Both the position numbers and the translations under genes were made by a program. DNA of 5,758 nucleotides, from the NCBI GenBank assembly GCA_937138275.1, contig CAKZOY010000559.1, positions 1 to 5,758 on the forward strand, read 5' to 3'. Source of the stretch: an uncultured Chloroflexota bacterium. Lineage in GTDB: Bacteria; Chloroflexota; Anaerolineae; B4-G1; DUEL01. Positions 1 to 5,623 of this stretch are shown piece by piece. Position 1 is the first letter of the stretch. The number at the start of each line of letters is the position of its first letter. The notes beneath the pieces are model-generated. The model had not been told where the DNA came from. It did no database searches and saw only the letters and a program-made list of their open reading frames with translations.

Positions 1-3
1 GCC

Positions 4-55
4 ACGGAGCGCCAGCGGAGTGGCGTCTCCGCTGCGCTACTCCGCTTCGCTCCGT
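4..55. repeat. long imperfect palindrome (nested hairpin)
   Basis: Bases 4-11 (ACGGAGCG) are the exact reverse complement of 48-55, and 14-25 (AGCGGAGTGGCG) pairs with 35-46 with one G-T wobble. Together this gives a 20-pair stem with a small internal bulge (12-13 against 47) and a 9-nt loop at 26-34. A competing 7-bp hairpin, 14-20 with 27-33, uses the same left arm, so two exclusive folds exist. There is no T run after it, so it does not look like a simple terminator. It may be part of a longer interspersed repeat cut off by the window edge. The function is unknown. Confidence 0.7.
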
Positions 56-87
56 AGCGCACTACGAACGGTAGCGCACTACGAACG
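54..87. repeat. perfect tandem duplication of a 17-bp unit
   Basis: GTAGCGCACTACGAACG occurs at 54-70 and again, without mismatch, at 71-87. The unit abuts the palindrome on its left, sharing its last two bases, and runs into a further hairpin on its right. It lies entirely outside coding sequence, upstream of the YeiH-family gene. It is probably part of a repeat family dispersed in this genome, which cannot be checked from this window. Confidence 0.85.
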
Positions 88-103
88 GCATAGCGCTTGT
101 AGT
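78..103. repeat. imperfect hairpin at the end of the repeat block
   Basis: ACTACGAACG (78-87) pairs with CGCTTGTAGT (94-103) around the 6-nt loop GCATAG. The stem has ten positions, with one G-T wobble and one A-C mismatch. It reuses the end of the second 17-bp repeat copy as its left arm, so the right arm looks like an inverted, diverged copy of the same unit. No promoter or other feature is recognisable between 104 and 150. Confidence 0.55.
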
Positions 104-150
104 CCGCCACTGCGACCCTGCGGTGAGCAGTTACCCCAGGGGAATGAAAG

Positions 151-158
151 GGAGGAGG
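151..158 (+). promoter_or_regulatory. strong Shine-Dalgarno site for the YeiH-family gene
   Basis: GGAGGAGG ends 4 bases before the ATG at 163-165. It is a near-ideal ribosome binding site and fixes this ATG as the start. Confidence 0.85.
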
Positions 159-162
159 TATT

Positions 163-1197
163 ATGTCAACTCATTCCACTCGCTGGACACAGACGGCCTG
201 GTGGATTGCCTCGGCCGTGTTGCTGGCCGCGCTGGCCTGGGCGACCAACCGCCTGGCATCTGTTAGCCCCCGGGCGCTGGAGTATCCCCTCTGGGCCGCT
301 CTACTGGGGTTGGCGACGGGCCTGATCGCGTCCGCCGCGGGGATCAAGGACCGGTTAGGGAGGGTCTTTCGTGCGGAATTTTTCCTGAAAATCGGCCTGG
401 TGTTGCTGGGGGCCGGCGTAAACCTTACAGAGATCGTCAGCGTCGGCGCGCGGGGTGTGATCCAGGCTCTGGTTCTGGTAACGGCGGTCTTCGCGTTCAC
501 CTGGTGGTTGGGCGGATTGCTCCGACTGGAAAAGAAACTACAGGCGCTGATGTGTGCCGCCGTTTCTATTTGCGGCGTTTCAGCGGCGATTGCCGCTGCG
601 GGGGCTATCCTTGCCCGGCGGGAACACTTGGCCTACGTCACCGCGCTGGTCATCGTTACCGCCCTGCCGATGATGGTGCTGATGCCCTGGATCGCGGCCG
701 CGACCGGCATGTCCCCCGAATGGGCCGGGGCCTGGTTCGGCGGCAACATTGATACCACCGCCGCTGTGGTGGGCGCCGGAGCGATGTACGGCGAGGCCGC
801 GGTCAAGATAGCCTCCATCGTCAAAATGGCTCAGAACGCCCTGATCGGTGTCGTCGCCTTCCTGCTGGCCCTGTACTGGGTGACAAAGGAGGAGCGGGGG
901 ACCACCGAACGGCCCAGTGCCCGGTTGATCTGGGACCGTTTCCCCAAATTTGTCCTCGGCTTCATCCTGGTCTCCGCACTGGCCTCAGCGGGGTTCTTCA
1001 CCAAAGCGCAAGTCCAGAGCATCAACGCCCTCCGCAACTGGGCGTTCACGCTGGCCTTCATCGGCATCGGGTGGAACCTGGCCGTCGGCGAACTGCGGAA
1101 GATCGGCCTCCGTCCGCTCCTGGTGTACCTGGCGGCGACGGTCTTCAATACTTTGATGGCGCTGGGAATATCCTGGGTGCTCTTTGCCAGAGGATAA
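163..1197 (+). CDS. YeiH/UPF0324 family putative sulfate exporter (membrane protein)
   Basis: This 344-residue integral membrane protein belongs to the YeiH family (Cons_hypoth698, UPF0324), usually annotated as putative sulfate exporters; substrates are unproven for most members. About ten hydrophobic segments can be seen, roughly at residues 11-30, 40-59, 72-90, 97-119, 126-150, 155-180, 218-240, 261-279, 290-308 and 316-342. Two family hallmarks are present: the ICGVSAAIAA stretch at 136-145, and the AGAWFGGNIDTT stretch at 188-199 followed by a VVGAG turn. Lysine- and arginine-rich loops (residues 61-70 and 241-255) separate the helical blocks. Length and both ends fit the family, so the gene is intact. 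The ATG has an excellent ribosome binding site. No LysR-type regulator, often found beside yeiH, is visible in the window. The gene stands alone on the plus strand and ends at a palindromic terminator shared with the convergent neighbour. The family call is firm and the sulfate role is only inherited annotation. Confidence 0.92.
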   Translation: MSTHSTRWTQTAWWIASAVLLAALAWATNRLASVSPRALEYPLWAALLGLATGLIASAAGIKDRLGRVFRAEFFLKIGLVLLGAGVNLTEIVSVGARGVIQALVLVTAVFAFTWWLGGLLRLEKKLQALMCAAVSICGVSAAIAAAGAILARREHLAYVTALVIVTALPMMVLMPWIAAATGMSPEWAGAWFGGNIDTTAAVVGAGAMYGEAAVKIASIVKMAQNALIGVVAFLLALYWVTKEERGTTERPSARLIWDRFPKFVLGFILVSALASAGFFTKAQVQSINALRNWAFTLAFIGIGWNLAVGELRKIGLRPLLVYLAATVFNTLMALGISWVLFARG

Positions 1198-1207
1198 AAC
1201 CAGAGGA

Positions 1208-1238
1208 TTCAGGGCGATGGGTACTTCATCGCCCTGAA
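1208..1238. terminator. bidirectional terminator between convergent genes
   Basis: TTCAGGGCGATG (1208-1219) and CATCGCCCTGAA (1227-1238) are perfect reverse complements. They form a 12-bp stem with a 7-nt loop that can tighten by one G-T pair. It fills the 44-bp gap between the stop of the rightward gene and the stop of the leftward YhhN-family gene. No long T run follows on the plus strand. On the minus strand a TTTT lies about 10 bases past the stem. It reads equally in both directions, so a shared terminator is the natural role. Confidence 0.8.
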
Positions 1239-1241
1239 CGT

Positions 1242-1904
1242 TCACCGGAAGTAACTGGCCGCCAGCGCGATGAGGAACTGTCCCCCGTAGTACAGCGCCA
1301 GGCTGAAGCGGTGGTATCGCCAGGGCTTCCAGAACTTATTGGCGGCGAGAATCACGTCGGAGGCGTAGAACAGGAGCGCGCCGACGGCGATCATCGTTGC
1401 CTGAGCGGGGCTGAATAGAGGACTGGTCAGTGTGGAGAGGGCGCGGTGAACCATCAACGAGATGATGACCATATAGGCAATGACCGGGCCCTTCAGCGGC
1501 CCCAGACCGGGCCGGATGAGGGCATAGAACCCTGCACCTGCCAGGAACAGGAGTATAGCAGAAGGGATGTCCCTGGGCGAAAAACGGCCCAGGGACATAA
1601 AAACCGCCGTGTACGCAATATGGGCTGCCAGAAACAGCCTCAGTCCCCACAAAAAAGCACTTTTGCCCTCCAACACTAAAGCGACATCGCCGCTCAGAGA
1701 CAACACCAGCCCGATCAATACGCCCCCGGTATACAGCAGGTTGCGGTTCGGCTCCAGAAACGATGCCCCAGCCGCGATAATCACCAGGAGCGTACTCAGA
1801 GGTTTGGCGATGTAGAAAAGCCGCCGCCGCCCCACGATGCCCGACCAGATGGTCAGGAAGACTGTCGGGACAAGGGGGAACAGCAGGTACAGCGCTGGCT
1901 TCAT
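1242..1904 (-). CDS. YhhN family membrane protein (putative lysoplasmalogenase)
   Basis: This 220-residue multi-pass membrane protein is of the YhhN/TMEM86 family. Characterised members (human TMEM86B, and a Legionella homologue) hydrolyse the vinyl-ether bond of lysoplasmalogens; whether this one does is inference. About eight hydrophobic segments fill the chain. Family marks visible are the early KP pair (34-35), the LSLSGD stretch with Asp73, the FLWGLRLFLAAHIAY segment (84-98), and the C-terminal GALLFYASDVILA stretch (175-187) with Asp183. The two aspartates in membrane segments are the conserved polar residues expected of the active site. The start chosen is ATG at 1904-1902, which overlaps the preceding phosphatase stop as TGATG and sits 7 nt after GGGGAG (1917-1912). 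A GTG one codon upstream (1907) is possible but is only 4 nt from that site. The gene is translationally coupled to the upstream phosphatase gene and ends at the shared terminator. Confidence 0.87.
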   Translation of the reverse strand: MKPALYLLFPLVPTVFLTIWSGIVGRRRLFYIAKPLSTLLVIIAAGASFLEPNRNLLYTGGVLIGLVLSLSGDVALVLEGKSAFLWGLRLFLAAHIAYTAVFMSLGRFSPRDIPSAILLFLAGAGFYALIRPGLGPLKGPVIAYMVIISLMVHRALSTLTSPLFSPAQATMIAVGALLFYASDVILAANKFWKPWRYHRFSLALYYGGQFLIALAASYFR

Positions 1905-2704
1905 CACACCACTCCCCGAATCGGCTCCCGGGCTACCTCCAGCATCTGGTCGTGGATGAGGCCGTTGGAGGCGACGATCGCGGCGCCGGAGAGGCAGTGG
2001 GGTGTGCCGTCAAAGTCGGTAGCGCGGCCGCCCGCCTCCCGCACCAGCAGGATCCCGGCCGCTACGTCCCACGGCGCCAGCCGGATTTCCCAGAAGCCGT
2101 CCAGCCGCCCGCAGGCTACGTAGGCCAGATCCAGCGTGGCCGCGCCGGCCCGCCGCACTCCCAGTGACCGCCGCACAAATCGCCCCATCCGCTCCACATT
2201 ATTGTCGGTGGCGGTCCGGCGGTCGTAGGGGAAGCCGGTCGCCAGGAACGCCTCGGAGAGGTCGGCGACGGTGGAGACGTGGATGGGCTCCCCATTGAGC
2301 GCTGCGCCGCTGCCCGCTACCGCCGCGAAGGTCTCATCCCGCAGCGGGTCGTAGATCACCCCGACCACCGGTTCGCCGTCGGCCACCAGTGCCAGCGAGA
2401 CGGCGACGTGGGGAAAGCCGTGGGCGAAGTTGTTCGTCCCGTCCAACGGGTCTATCAGCCAGATGGGCGGGCCGGGAGATTGCCAGGCATCTCCGCCGCT
2501 TTCTTCGGCAAAGATACGGTGGTCGGGAAAAGCGGCACGCAACCGTTCCACAATTCGTCTCTCCGCCTCCAGGTCTGTCTCGGTGACCGGATTCACGTCC
2601 CCCTTGTAGTGGATGCTGGAAAGGACGCTGCGCGGGAAGGCCCGGCGGATGATTTCACCGGCCTCATGAGCGATAGTGATCGCGGTTCGAAGTACATCCT
2701 CCAT
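1904..2704 (-). CDS. suhB: inositol monophosphatase family protein
   Basis: This 266-residue enzyme of the Mg2+-dependent IMPase/FBPase superfamily is predicted to be cytoplasmic and to hydrolyse inositol-1-phosphate or related sugar phosphates. All family motifs are present: KGDVNPVTETD (34-44), the EES metal site (Glu67), the signature WLIDPLDGTNNF (82-93) with Asp85 and Asp88, and WDVAAG (212-217) with Asp213 plus the downstream EAGG. The set of metal ligands is complete and the length is typical, so it should be active. Close relatives include histidinol-phosphatase and 3'-phosphoadenosine-5'-phosphate phosphatases, so the exact substrate is open and the symbol is provisional. A GTG at 2710 is in frame, but the ATG at 2704 is preferred because the GTG lies inside GAGGTGA (2713-2707), a strong match to the anti-Shine-Dalgarno sequence with the GAGG core 5 nt from the ATG. 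It overlaps the YhhN-family gene by one base. A heptad-repeat gap separates it from rimO. Confidence 0.9.
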   Translation of the reverse strand: MEDVLRTAITIAHEAGEIIRRAFPRSVLSSIHYKGDVNPVTETDLEAERRIVERLRAAFPDHRIFAEESGGDAWQSPGPPIWLIDPLDGTNNFAHGFPHVAVSLALVADGEPVVGVIYDPLRDETFAAVAGSGAALNGEPIHVSTVADLSEAFLATGFPYDRRTATDNNVERMGRFVRRSLGVRRAGAATLDLAYVACGRLDGFWEIRLAPWDVAAGILLVREAGGRATDFDGTPHCLSGAAIVASNGLIHDQMLEVAREPIRGVV

Positions 2705-2709
2705 AGTCA

Positions 2710-2765
2710 CCTCGCGTATCGCAAATCGCGTATCGTGCTTTACGCAATACGTTTTACGTTTTACG
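2710..2765. repeat. degenerate 7-bp-period repeat in the rimO-phosphatase gap
   Basis: Read on the minus strand from 2765, the sequence divides into eight heptads: CGTAAAA, CGTAAAA, CGTATTG, CGTAAAG, CACGATA, CGCGATT, TGCGATA, CGCGAGG. The first two are identical and the last four follow a 14-bp (two-heptad) pattern, seen on the plus strand as TCGCGTATCG at 2712-2721 and 2726-2735. The repeat starts inside the last codons of rimO and runs into the Shine-Dalgarno site of the phosphatase gene, so it fills the whole 50-bp gap. No terminator or clear promoter is visible in it. Confidence 0.75.
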
Positions 2766-4080
2766 CCTCCCTCTCTCCCACCAGGTCGTATTCCATCGCC
2801 CCGGTGATCCGTATCGGTACGATCTCCCCCACCAGCAGTTCCTCCGGAATCAGCACCAGGCCGTCAATTTCGGGGGCATCCCGATATGTTCGCCCGACGC
2901 TCAGGCCATCTCCCTGTCCTTCTATCAGAACATCCAGCGTCCGCCCAATGAGGGCGCGGTTTTTCGCCAGCGAGATGGTCTGCTGGAGTTCCATCAGGCG
3001 GGCGCGGCGCTCCTCCTTAACGTCGGCGGGGACATTGTCGGGAAGCGCGGCAGCCTCGGTGTCCTCTTCGTGGGAGTAGACGAAGACGCCAACGCGGTCA
3101 AATTCCATCTCCTCCACGAACCGCAGGAGCGCGGCGAATTCCTCCTCCGTCTCGCCGGGGTAGCCAACGATAAAGGTGGTGCGAAGGGCGATTTCGGGCA
3201 TACGCTCTCGCAGCGCGGCGATCGTCCGCCGGACCCAGTCCACGTCGGCGGGACGGCGCATGCGCCGCAGGACGGCCGGATGGGCGTGCTGCAGGGGAAT
3301 GTCCAGATACGGGAGAACCTGGGGATGGCGGGCCATCCCCTCCATCAGCCGCGGGGTGACCGCGCCGGGAAAGGCGTACATCACCCGAATCCAGGGCACC
3401 TGGGGTACCCGCTCTACCAGTCGTTCCAGAAGGACAGCCAGGCCGTCCTCCAGGCCCAGGTCGCGGCCGTAGGCGGTGGTGTCCTGGGCGATGAGGACCA
3501 GTTCTTTCGCCCCCTGGCTGGCGGCAAAAGCGGCATCCTCCAGGACGCGCTCCAGGGGACGGCTGACGGCAGGCCCCTTGATGCGCGGGATGGCGCAGAA
3601 GGCGCAGGGACGGCTGCAGCCGTCGGCGATTTTCAGGTACGCGCTGCCTCCCTGGACGGCGATGCGCGGGACGTCGGGGGCATCGTCGGCCATCGGGACG
3701 TCGGAGATGTGGATATAGGGCTTATCCCGGTCAGGGCGGGTCAGTTGACGGACAACGGAGGCGATGTCGGCCCAGCGGCGGGTGCTCAGGAGGCCGTCCA
3801 CTCCCGGCACCGCCTCCAAGATGGCATAGGGTTCGCGCTGGGGCCAGCACCCGGCGACCAGGAGGCGTTGATGGGGCTTCTTGGCGGCAGCGACCTCCCG
3901 CAACGCGACCAGTGACTCCTCCCGCGCCGGCTCAATGAAGCAGCAGGTGTTGACAATGAGCAGGTCCGCTCGACGGGGATCGTCGGTGGCCTGGTGACCG
4001 ACGCGCGTCAGCAGGGTCGCCATCCCCTGCGCGTCCACTGTGTTCTTTGCACAGCCGAGAGAAAGGATGTAGAATTTCAT
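2761..4080 (-). CDS. rimO: ribosomal protein uS12 methylthiotransferase RimO
   Basis: This 439-residue radical-SAM methylthiotransferase puts a methylthio group on the conserved aspartate of ribosomal protein S12, using two [4Fe-4S] clusters and S-adenosylmethionine. The N-terminal MTTase domain supplies cluster ligands Cys10 (in SLGCAKN), Cys46 and Cys78. The radical-SAM CxxxCxxC motif is Cys155, Cys159 and Cys162 within KIADGCSRPCAFCAIP. RimO rather than MiaB or MtaB is indicated by CAIPRIKGPAVSRP, YLDIPLQHAHPAVLRRMRRP (259-277), RTTFIVGYPGETEEEF (300-315), and the YSHEEDTEAAALPDNVP stretch followed by VKEERRARLMELQQ. A TRAM domain occupies about 372-436. Length matches E. coli RimO (about 440 residues). 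The ATG at 4080 must be used because Cys10 is essential, yet no Shine-Dalgarno site precedes it: the upstream 27 bases are a heptad repeat. A terminator-like hairpin separates it from the GNAT gene. Confidence 0.95.
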   Translation of the reverse strand: MKFYILSLGCAKNTVDAQGMATLLTRVGHQATDDPRRADLLIVNTCCFIEPAREESLVALREVAAAKKPHQRLLVAGCWPQREPYAILEAVPGVDGLLSTRRWADIASVVRQLTRPDRDKPYIHISDVPMADDAPDVPRIAVQGGSAYLKIADGCSRPCAFCAIPRIKGPAVSRPLERVLEDAAFAASQGAKELVLIAQDTTAYGRDLGLEDGLAVLLERLVERVPQVPWIRVMYAFPGAVTPRLMEGMARHPQVLPYLDIPLQHAHPAVLRRMRRPADVDWVRRTIAALRERMPEIALRTTFIVGYPGETEEEFAALLRFVEEMEFDRVGVFVYSHEEDTEAAALPDNVPADVKEERRARLMELQQTISLAKNRALIGRTLDVLIEGQGDGLSVGRTYRDAPEIDGLVLIPEELLVGEIVPIRITGAMEYDLVGEREA

Positions 4081-4107
4081 TTAAGAGTAAAATGTAAGAT
4101 GTAAAAC
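4081..4107. repeat. 7-bp-period repeat directly upstream of rimO
   Basis: On the plus strand three heptads stand in register: GTAAAAT (4087-4093), GTAAGAT (4094-4100) and GTAAAAC (4101-4107). A weaker one (TTAAGA) lies at 4081-4086. The array touches the rimO start codon and takes the place where a ribosome binding site would normally be. Its right end overlaps the T-run side of the adjacent hairpin. The GTAAAAC unit also occurs twice, inverted, in the rimO-phosphatase gap. Confidence 0.7.
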
Positions 4108-4139
4108 GGGCGGCGTGTAAGGAGACGCGTCGCCCGTTT
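4104..4139 (-). terminator. hairpin with short T run after the GNAT gene
   Basis: AAACGGGCG (4104-4112) and CGCCCGTTT (4131-4139) are perfect reverse complements. The inner bases 4113-4118 and 4125-4130 extend the stem around a 6-nt loop at 4119-4124. The two inner G-T wobbles on the plus strand become C-A mismatches in the leftward transcript. In that transcript the 3' arm runs into TTTT (4106-4103) and AT-rich sequence, as in an intrinsic terminator. It begins 3 bases after the stop of the GNAT gene. Only 23 bp then remain before the rimO ATG, so readthrough or attenuation is also possible. Confidence 0.65.
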
Positions 4140-4142
4140 CCA

Positions 4143-4583
4143 TTATGCCTCGTCCCGATCCCGCCTGGTCAGGTAGTGCATGCCAGGGTCTATTTCCCGG
4201 TAGCCCGCCTTCTGGAACAGAGCCAGAGATGCGAAGTTGTCGCTCTCCACCAGCGCGGCGATGACCTCTATGCCCTGGGACTTCAAAACCTCTTCCGCCG
4301 CCCGGATCAGGCGCAACCCATACCCCCGGCGGCGGAAATCGGGGTCCACGGCCAGGCGATTGATCCACCCTTTTCGGCTGTCGTGGGTAGCAACCACTGC
4401 CCCAGCAAGGCGACCGTCCACCTCCAGGCCCAGAATGGTCTGCACTCTGGTTTCTAACTGGCGGGCGATGGCCTCGCGGCTATCCCGGCCCTGCAGGCGC
4501 AGGGAGTGCAGGCCGGCCCGTTGCCATAGGGCCACCAGTCGGTCGTAGTCCTCTGTGCCCAGAGTTCGGACCTCTTCGCCCAT
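4143..4583 (-). CDS. GNAT family N-acetyltransferase
   Basis: This 146-residue single-domain GNAT protein is expected to move an acetyl group from acetyl-CoA to an amine. The acetyl-CoA-binding motif A is clear: INRLAVDPDFRRRGYG (74-89), with the pyrophosphate-loop pattern RxxGxG at Arg84, Gly87 and Gly89. Motif B follows as VESDNFASLALFQKAGY (112-128), with Asn116 and Tyr128 in the usual CoA and catalytic positions. The N-terminal part, EDYDRLVALWQRAGL (11-25), is the common substrate-side helix of small GNATs. The substrate cannot be told; similarity to RimI-like enzymes is only at fold level, and the neighbouring rimO does not prove a ribosomal target. Its ATG lies 14 bp after the mreB-like stop, preceded only by a run of G, so translation is probably coupled to that gene. 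A hairpin follows its stop codon. Confidence 0.88.
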   Translation of the reverse strand: MGEEVRTLGTEDYDRLVALWQRAGLHSLRLQGRDSREAIARQLETRVQTILGLEVDGRLAGAVVATHDSRKGWINRLAVDPDFRRRGYGLRLIRAAEEVLKSQGIEVIAALVESDNFASLALFQKAGYREIDPGMHYLTRRDRDEA

Positions 4584-4597
4584 CCCCCGGCCCGGTT

Positions 4598-5608
4598 TCA
4601 GCCGTCCATATCCGGCACACTGCGCCGCAGGACTTCGTACTGCTCCAGGGCTTTCCCTGCGCCGATCGCGACGCAGGCCATCGGTGCCTCGGCGACCCAG
4701 GCCGGAACCCCGGTCTCCCGCGTGACCAGTTCGTCTATTTTCCGCAGCAGGGCCGTCCCGCCCACCAGGGCGATCCCCCGCTCAATGATGTCGGATGCCA
4801 GTTCGGGCGGGGTACGCTCCAGGACCGCCTTGATGACGCCGATCATCGCCGTCAGCGGCTCGGCAATGGCCTCCGTCACCTCGTCGGAATTCAGTGTGAC
4901 GATGCGCGGGAGGCCGGTCACCTGGTCCCGGCCCTGAACCTCCATCTTCAGCGGGGGGTCCAGCGGGAGCGCGCTGCCGATGCGGATTTTGACCTCCTCG
5001 GCGGTCGGCTGGCCGATGAGCAGGTTGTACTTGCGGCGAATGTAGGCGATGATGGCCTCGTCCAGCCGCAACCCGCCCACCCGCACCGAATGGGCAACGA
5101 CGATTCCGTTCATCGCCAGGACGGCTGCCTCGCTGGCCCCACCGCCCAGGTCCACCACCATGTTCCCGGCCGGAGTATCCACTGGCAACCCCGCGCCGAT
5201 GGCTGCCGCCAGCGGTTCGGGGATCAGGTGCGCCCGACCTGCACCAGCGTCCAGGGCGGCTTCCCGTACAGCGCGCCGTTCCACACTGGTCACCCCGTAG
5301 GGGACGCTGATCATCACCCGGGGCTTAAACAGCCAGGAGCGCCCCGCCACTTTGCGGATGAAATACCGGAGCATCCGCTCGGTGACGGTGTAGTTGGCGA
5401 TGACGCCGTCCCGCAGAGGCCGAACGACCTCCAGGGTTCCCGGAGTGCGGCCCAGCATCGCCCGGGCCTCCTCGCCGACGGCGATGATTTTCCGTTCTTC
5501 CACCGAGATGGCGACGACGGACGGTTCCTGCAGAACCACTCCCTGGCCTCGCGCGTATACCAGTACGTTGACGGTGCCCAGATCAATGCCTAATTCTTTA
5601 CCCGGCAA
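4598..5608 (-). CDS. mreB: MreB/Mbl family actin-like cell-shape protein
   Basis: This 336-residue bacterial actin homologue should form membrane-associated filaments that guide cell-wall growth. Actin-fold motifs are in order: phosphate-1 GIDLGTVNVLVY (7-18), VRPLRDGVIANYTVTERML (62-80), the catalytic-glutamate segment IPEPLAAAIGAGLP (129-142, Glu131), phosphate-2 VVDLGGGASEAAV (151-163), and adenosine motif GIALVGGTALLRKID (278-292). The usual phosphate-2 TT is AS here, the usual GD near 180 is GL, and the GGG of the adenosine motif is GGT, so the nucleotide pocket is altered. The start is taken as TTG at 5608-5606: GGAGGG (5618-5613) precedes it at ideal distance, and the resulting MPGKELGIDLGT aligns end to end with the usual MFGKDIGIDLGT. 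An ATG at 5653 is in frame but would translate the heptad repeat. No mreC or mreD follows; the upstream side lies outside the window. A GNAT gene follows after 14 bp. The symbol is used at family level; an Mbl-like paralogue is possible. Confidence 0.9.
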   Translation of the reverse strand: MPGKELGIDLGTVNVLVYARGQGVVLQEPSVVAISVEERKIIAVGEEARAMLGRTPGTLEVVRPLRDGVIANYTVTERMLRYFIRKVAGRSWLFKPRVMISVPYGVTSVERRAVREAALDAGAGRAHLIPEPLAAAIGAGLPVDTPAGNMVVDLGGGASEAAVLAMNGIVVAHSVRVGGLRLDEAIIAYIRRKYNLLIGQPTAEEVKIRIGSALPLDPPLKMEVQGRDQVTGLPRIVTLNSDEVTEAIAEPLTAMIGVIKAVLERTPPELASDIIERGIALVGGTALLRKIDELVTRETGVPAWVAEAPMACVAIGAGKALEQYEVLRRSVPDMDG

Positions 5609-5612
5609 TGTT

Positions 5613-5618
5613 CCCTCC
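5613..5618 (-). promoter_or_regulatory. Shine-Dalgarno site that decides the mreB TTG start
   Basis: On the minus strand GGAGGG lies at 5618-5613, with 5 bases between GGAGG and the TTG at 5608-5606. No such site precedes the in-frame ATG at 5653, which sits inside the tandem repeat. Confidence 0.8.
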
Positions 5619-5623
5619 AGAGT

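Noticed and set aside
20..325. 101-codon open frame on the plus strand across the repeat block
   Set aside because: It translates the palindrome and tandem repeat and then overlaps the yeiH-family gene in another frame. It has no ribosome site and no family features.
1905..1907. GTG as start of the YhhN-family gene
   Set aside because: The ATG one codon later has better spacing from GGGGAG and forms the usual TGATG overlap. The difference is one residue, so it cannot be fully excluded.
2279..3079. 266-codon open frame on the plus strand
   Set aside because: It lies antisense across the 5' part of the phosphatase gene, the repeat gap and the end of rimO. Its translation has no recognisable domain and includes serine/arginine-rich low-complexity stretches typical of GC-rich antisense frames.
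3070..3915. 281-codon open frame on the plus strand
   Set aside because: It is fully antisense to rimO, whose motifs are unambiguous. The product is glycine- and aspartate-rich with no family features, a codon-bias shadow.
4143..4583. naming the GNAT gene rimI because rimO is its neighbour
   Set aside because: Small GNATs are too diverse for this. No RimI-specific sequence feature was recognised, and a terminator-like hairpin separates the two genes.
5090..5593. 167-codon open frame on the plus strand
   Set aside because: It is antisense to mreB; the residue content is histidine- and proline-rich and has no motif.
163..5608. a novel defence, secretion or biosynthetic system made from these genes
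   Set aside because: Each gene belongs to a common family with an independent role. The leftward genes are split by a hairpin and repeat gaps, and nothing in their motifs suggests a shared new function.
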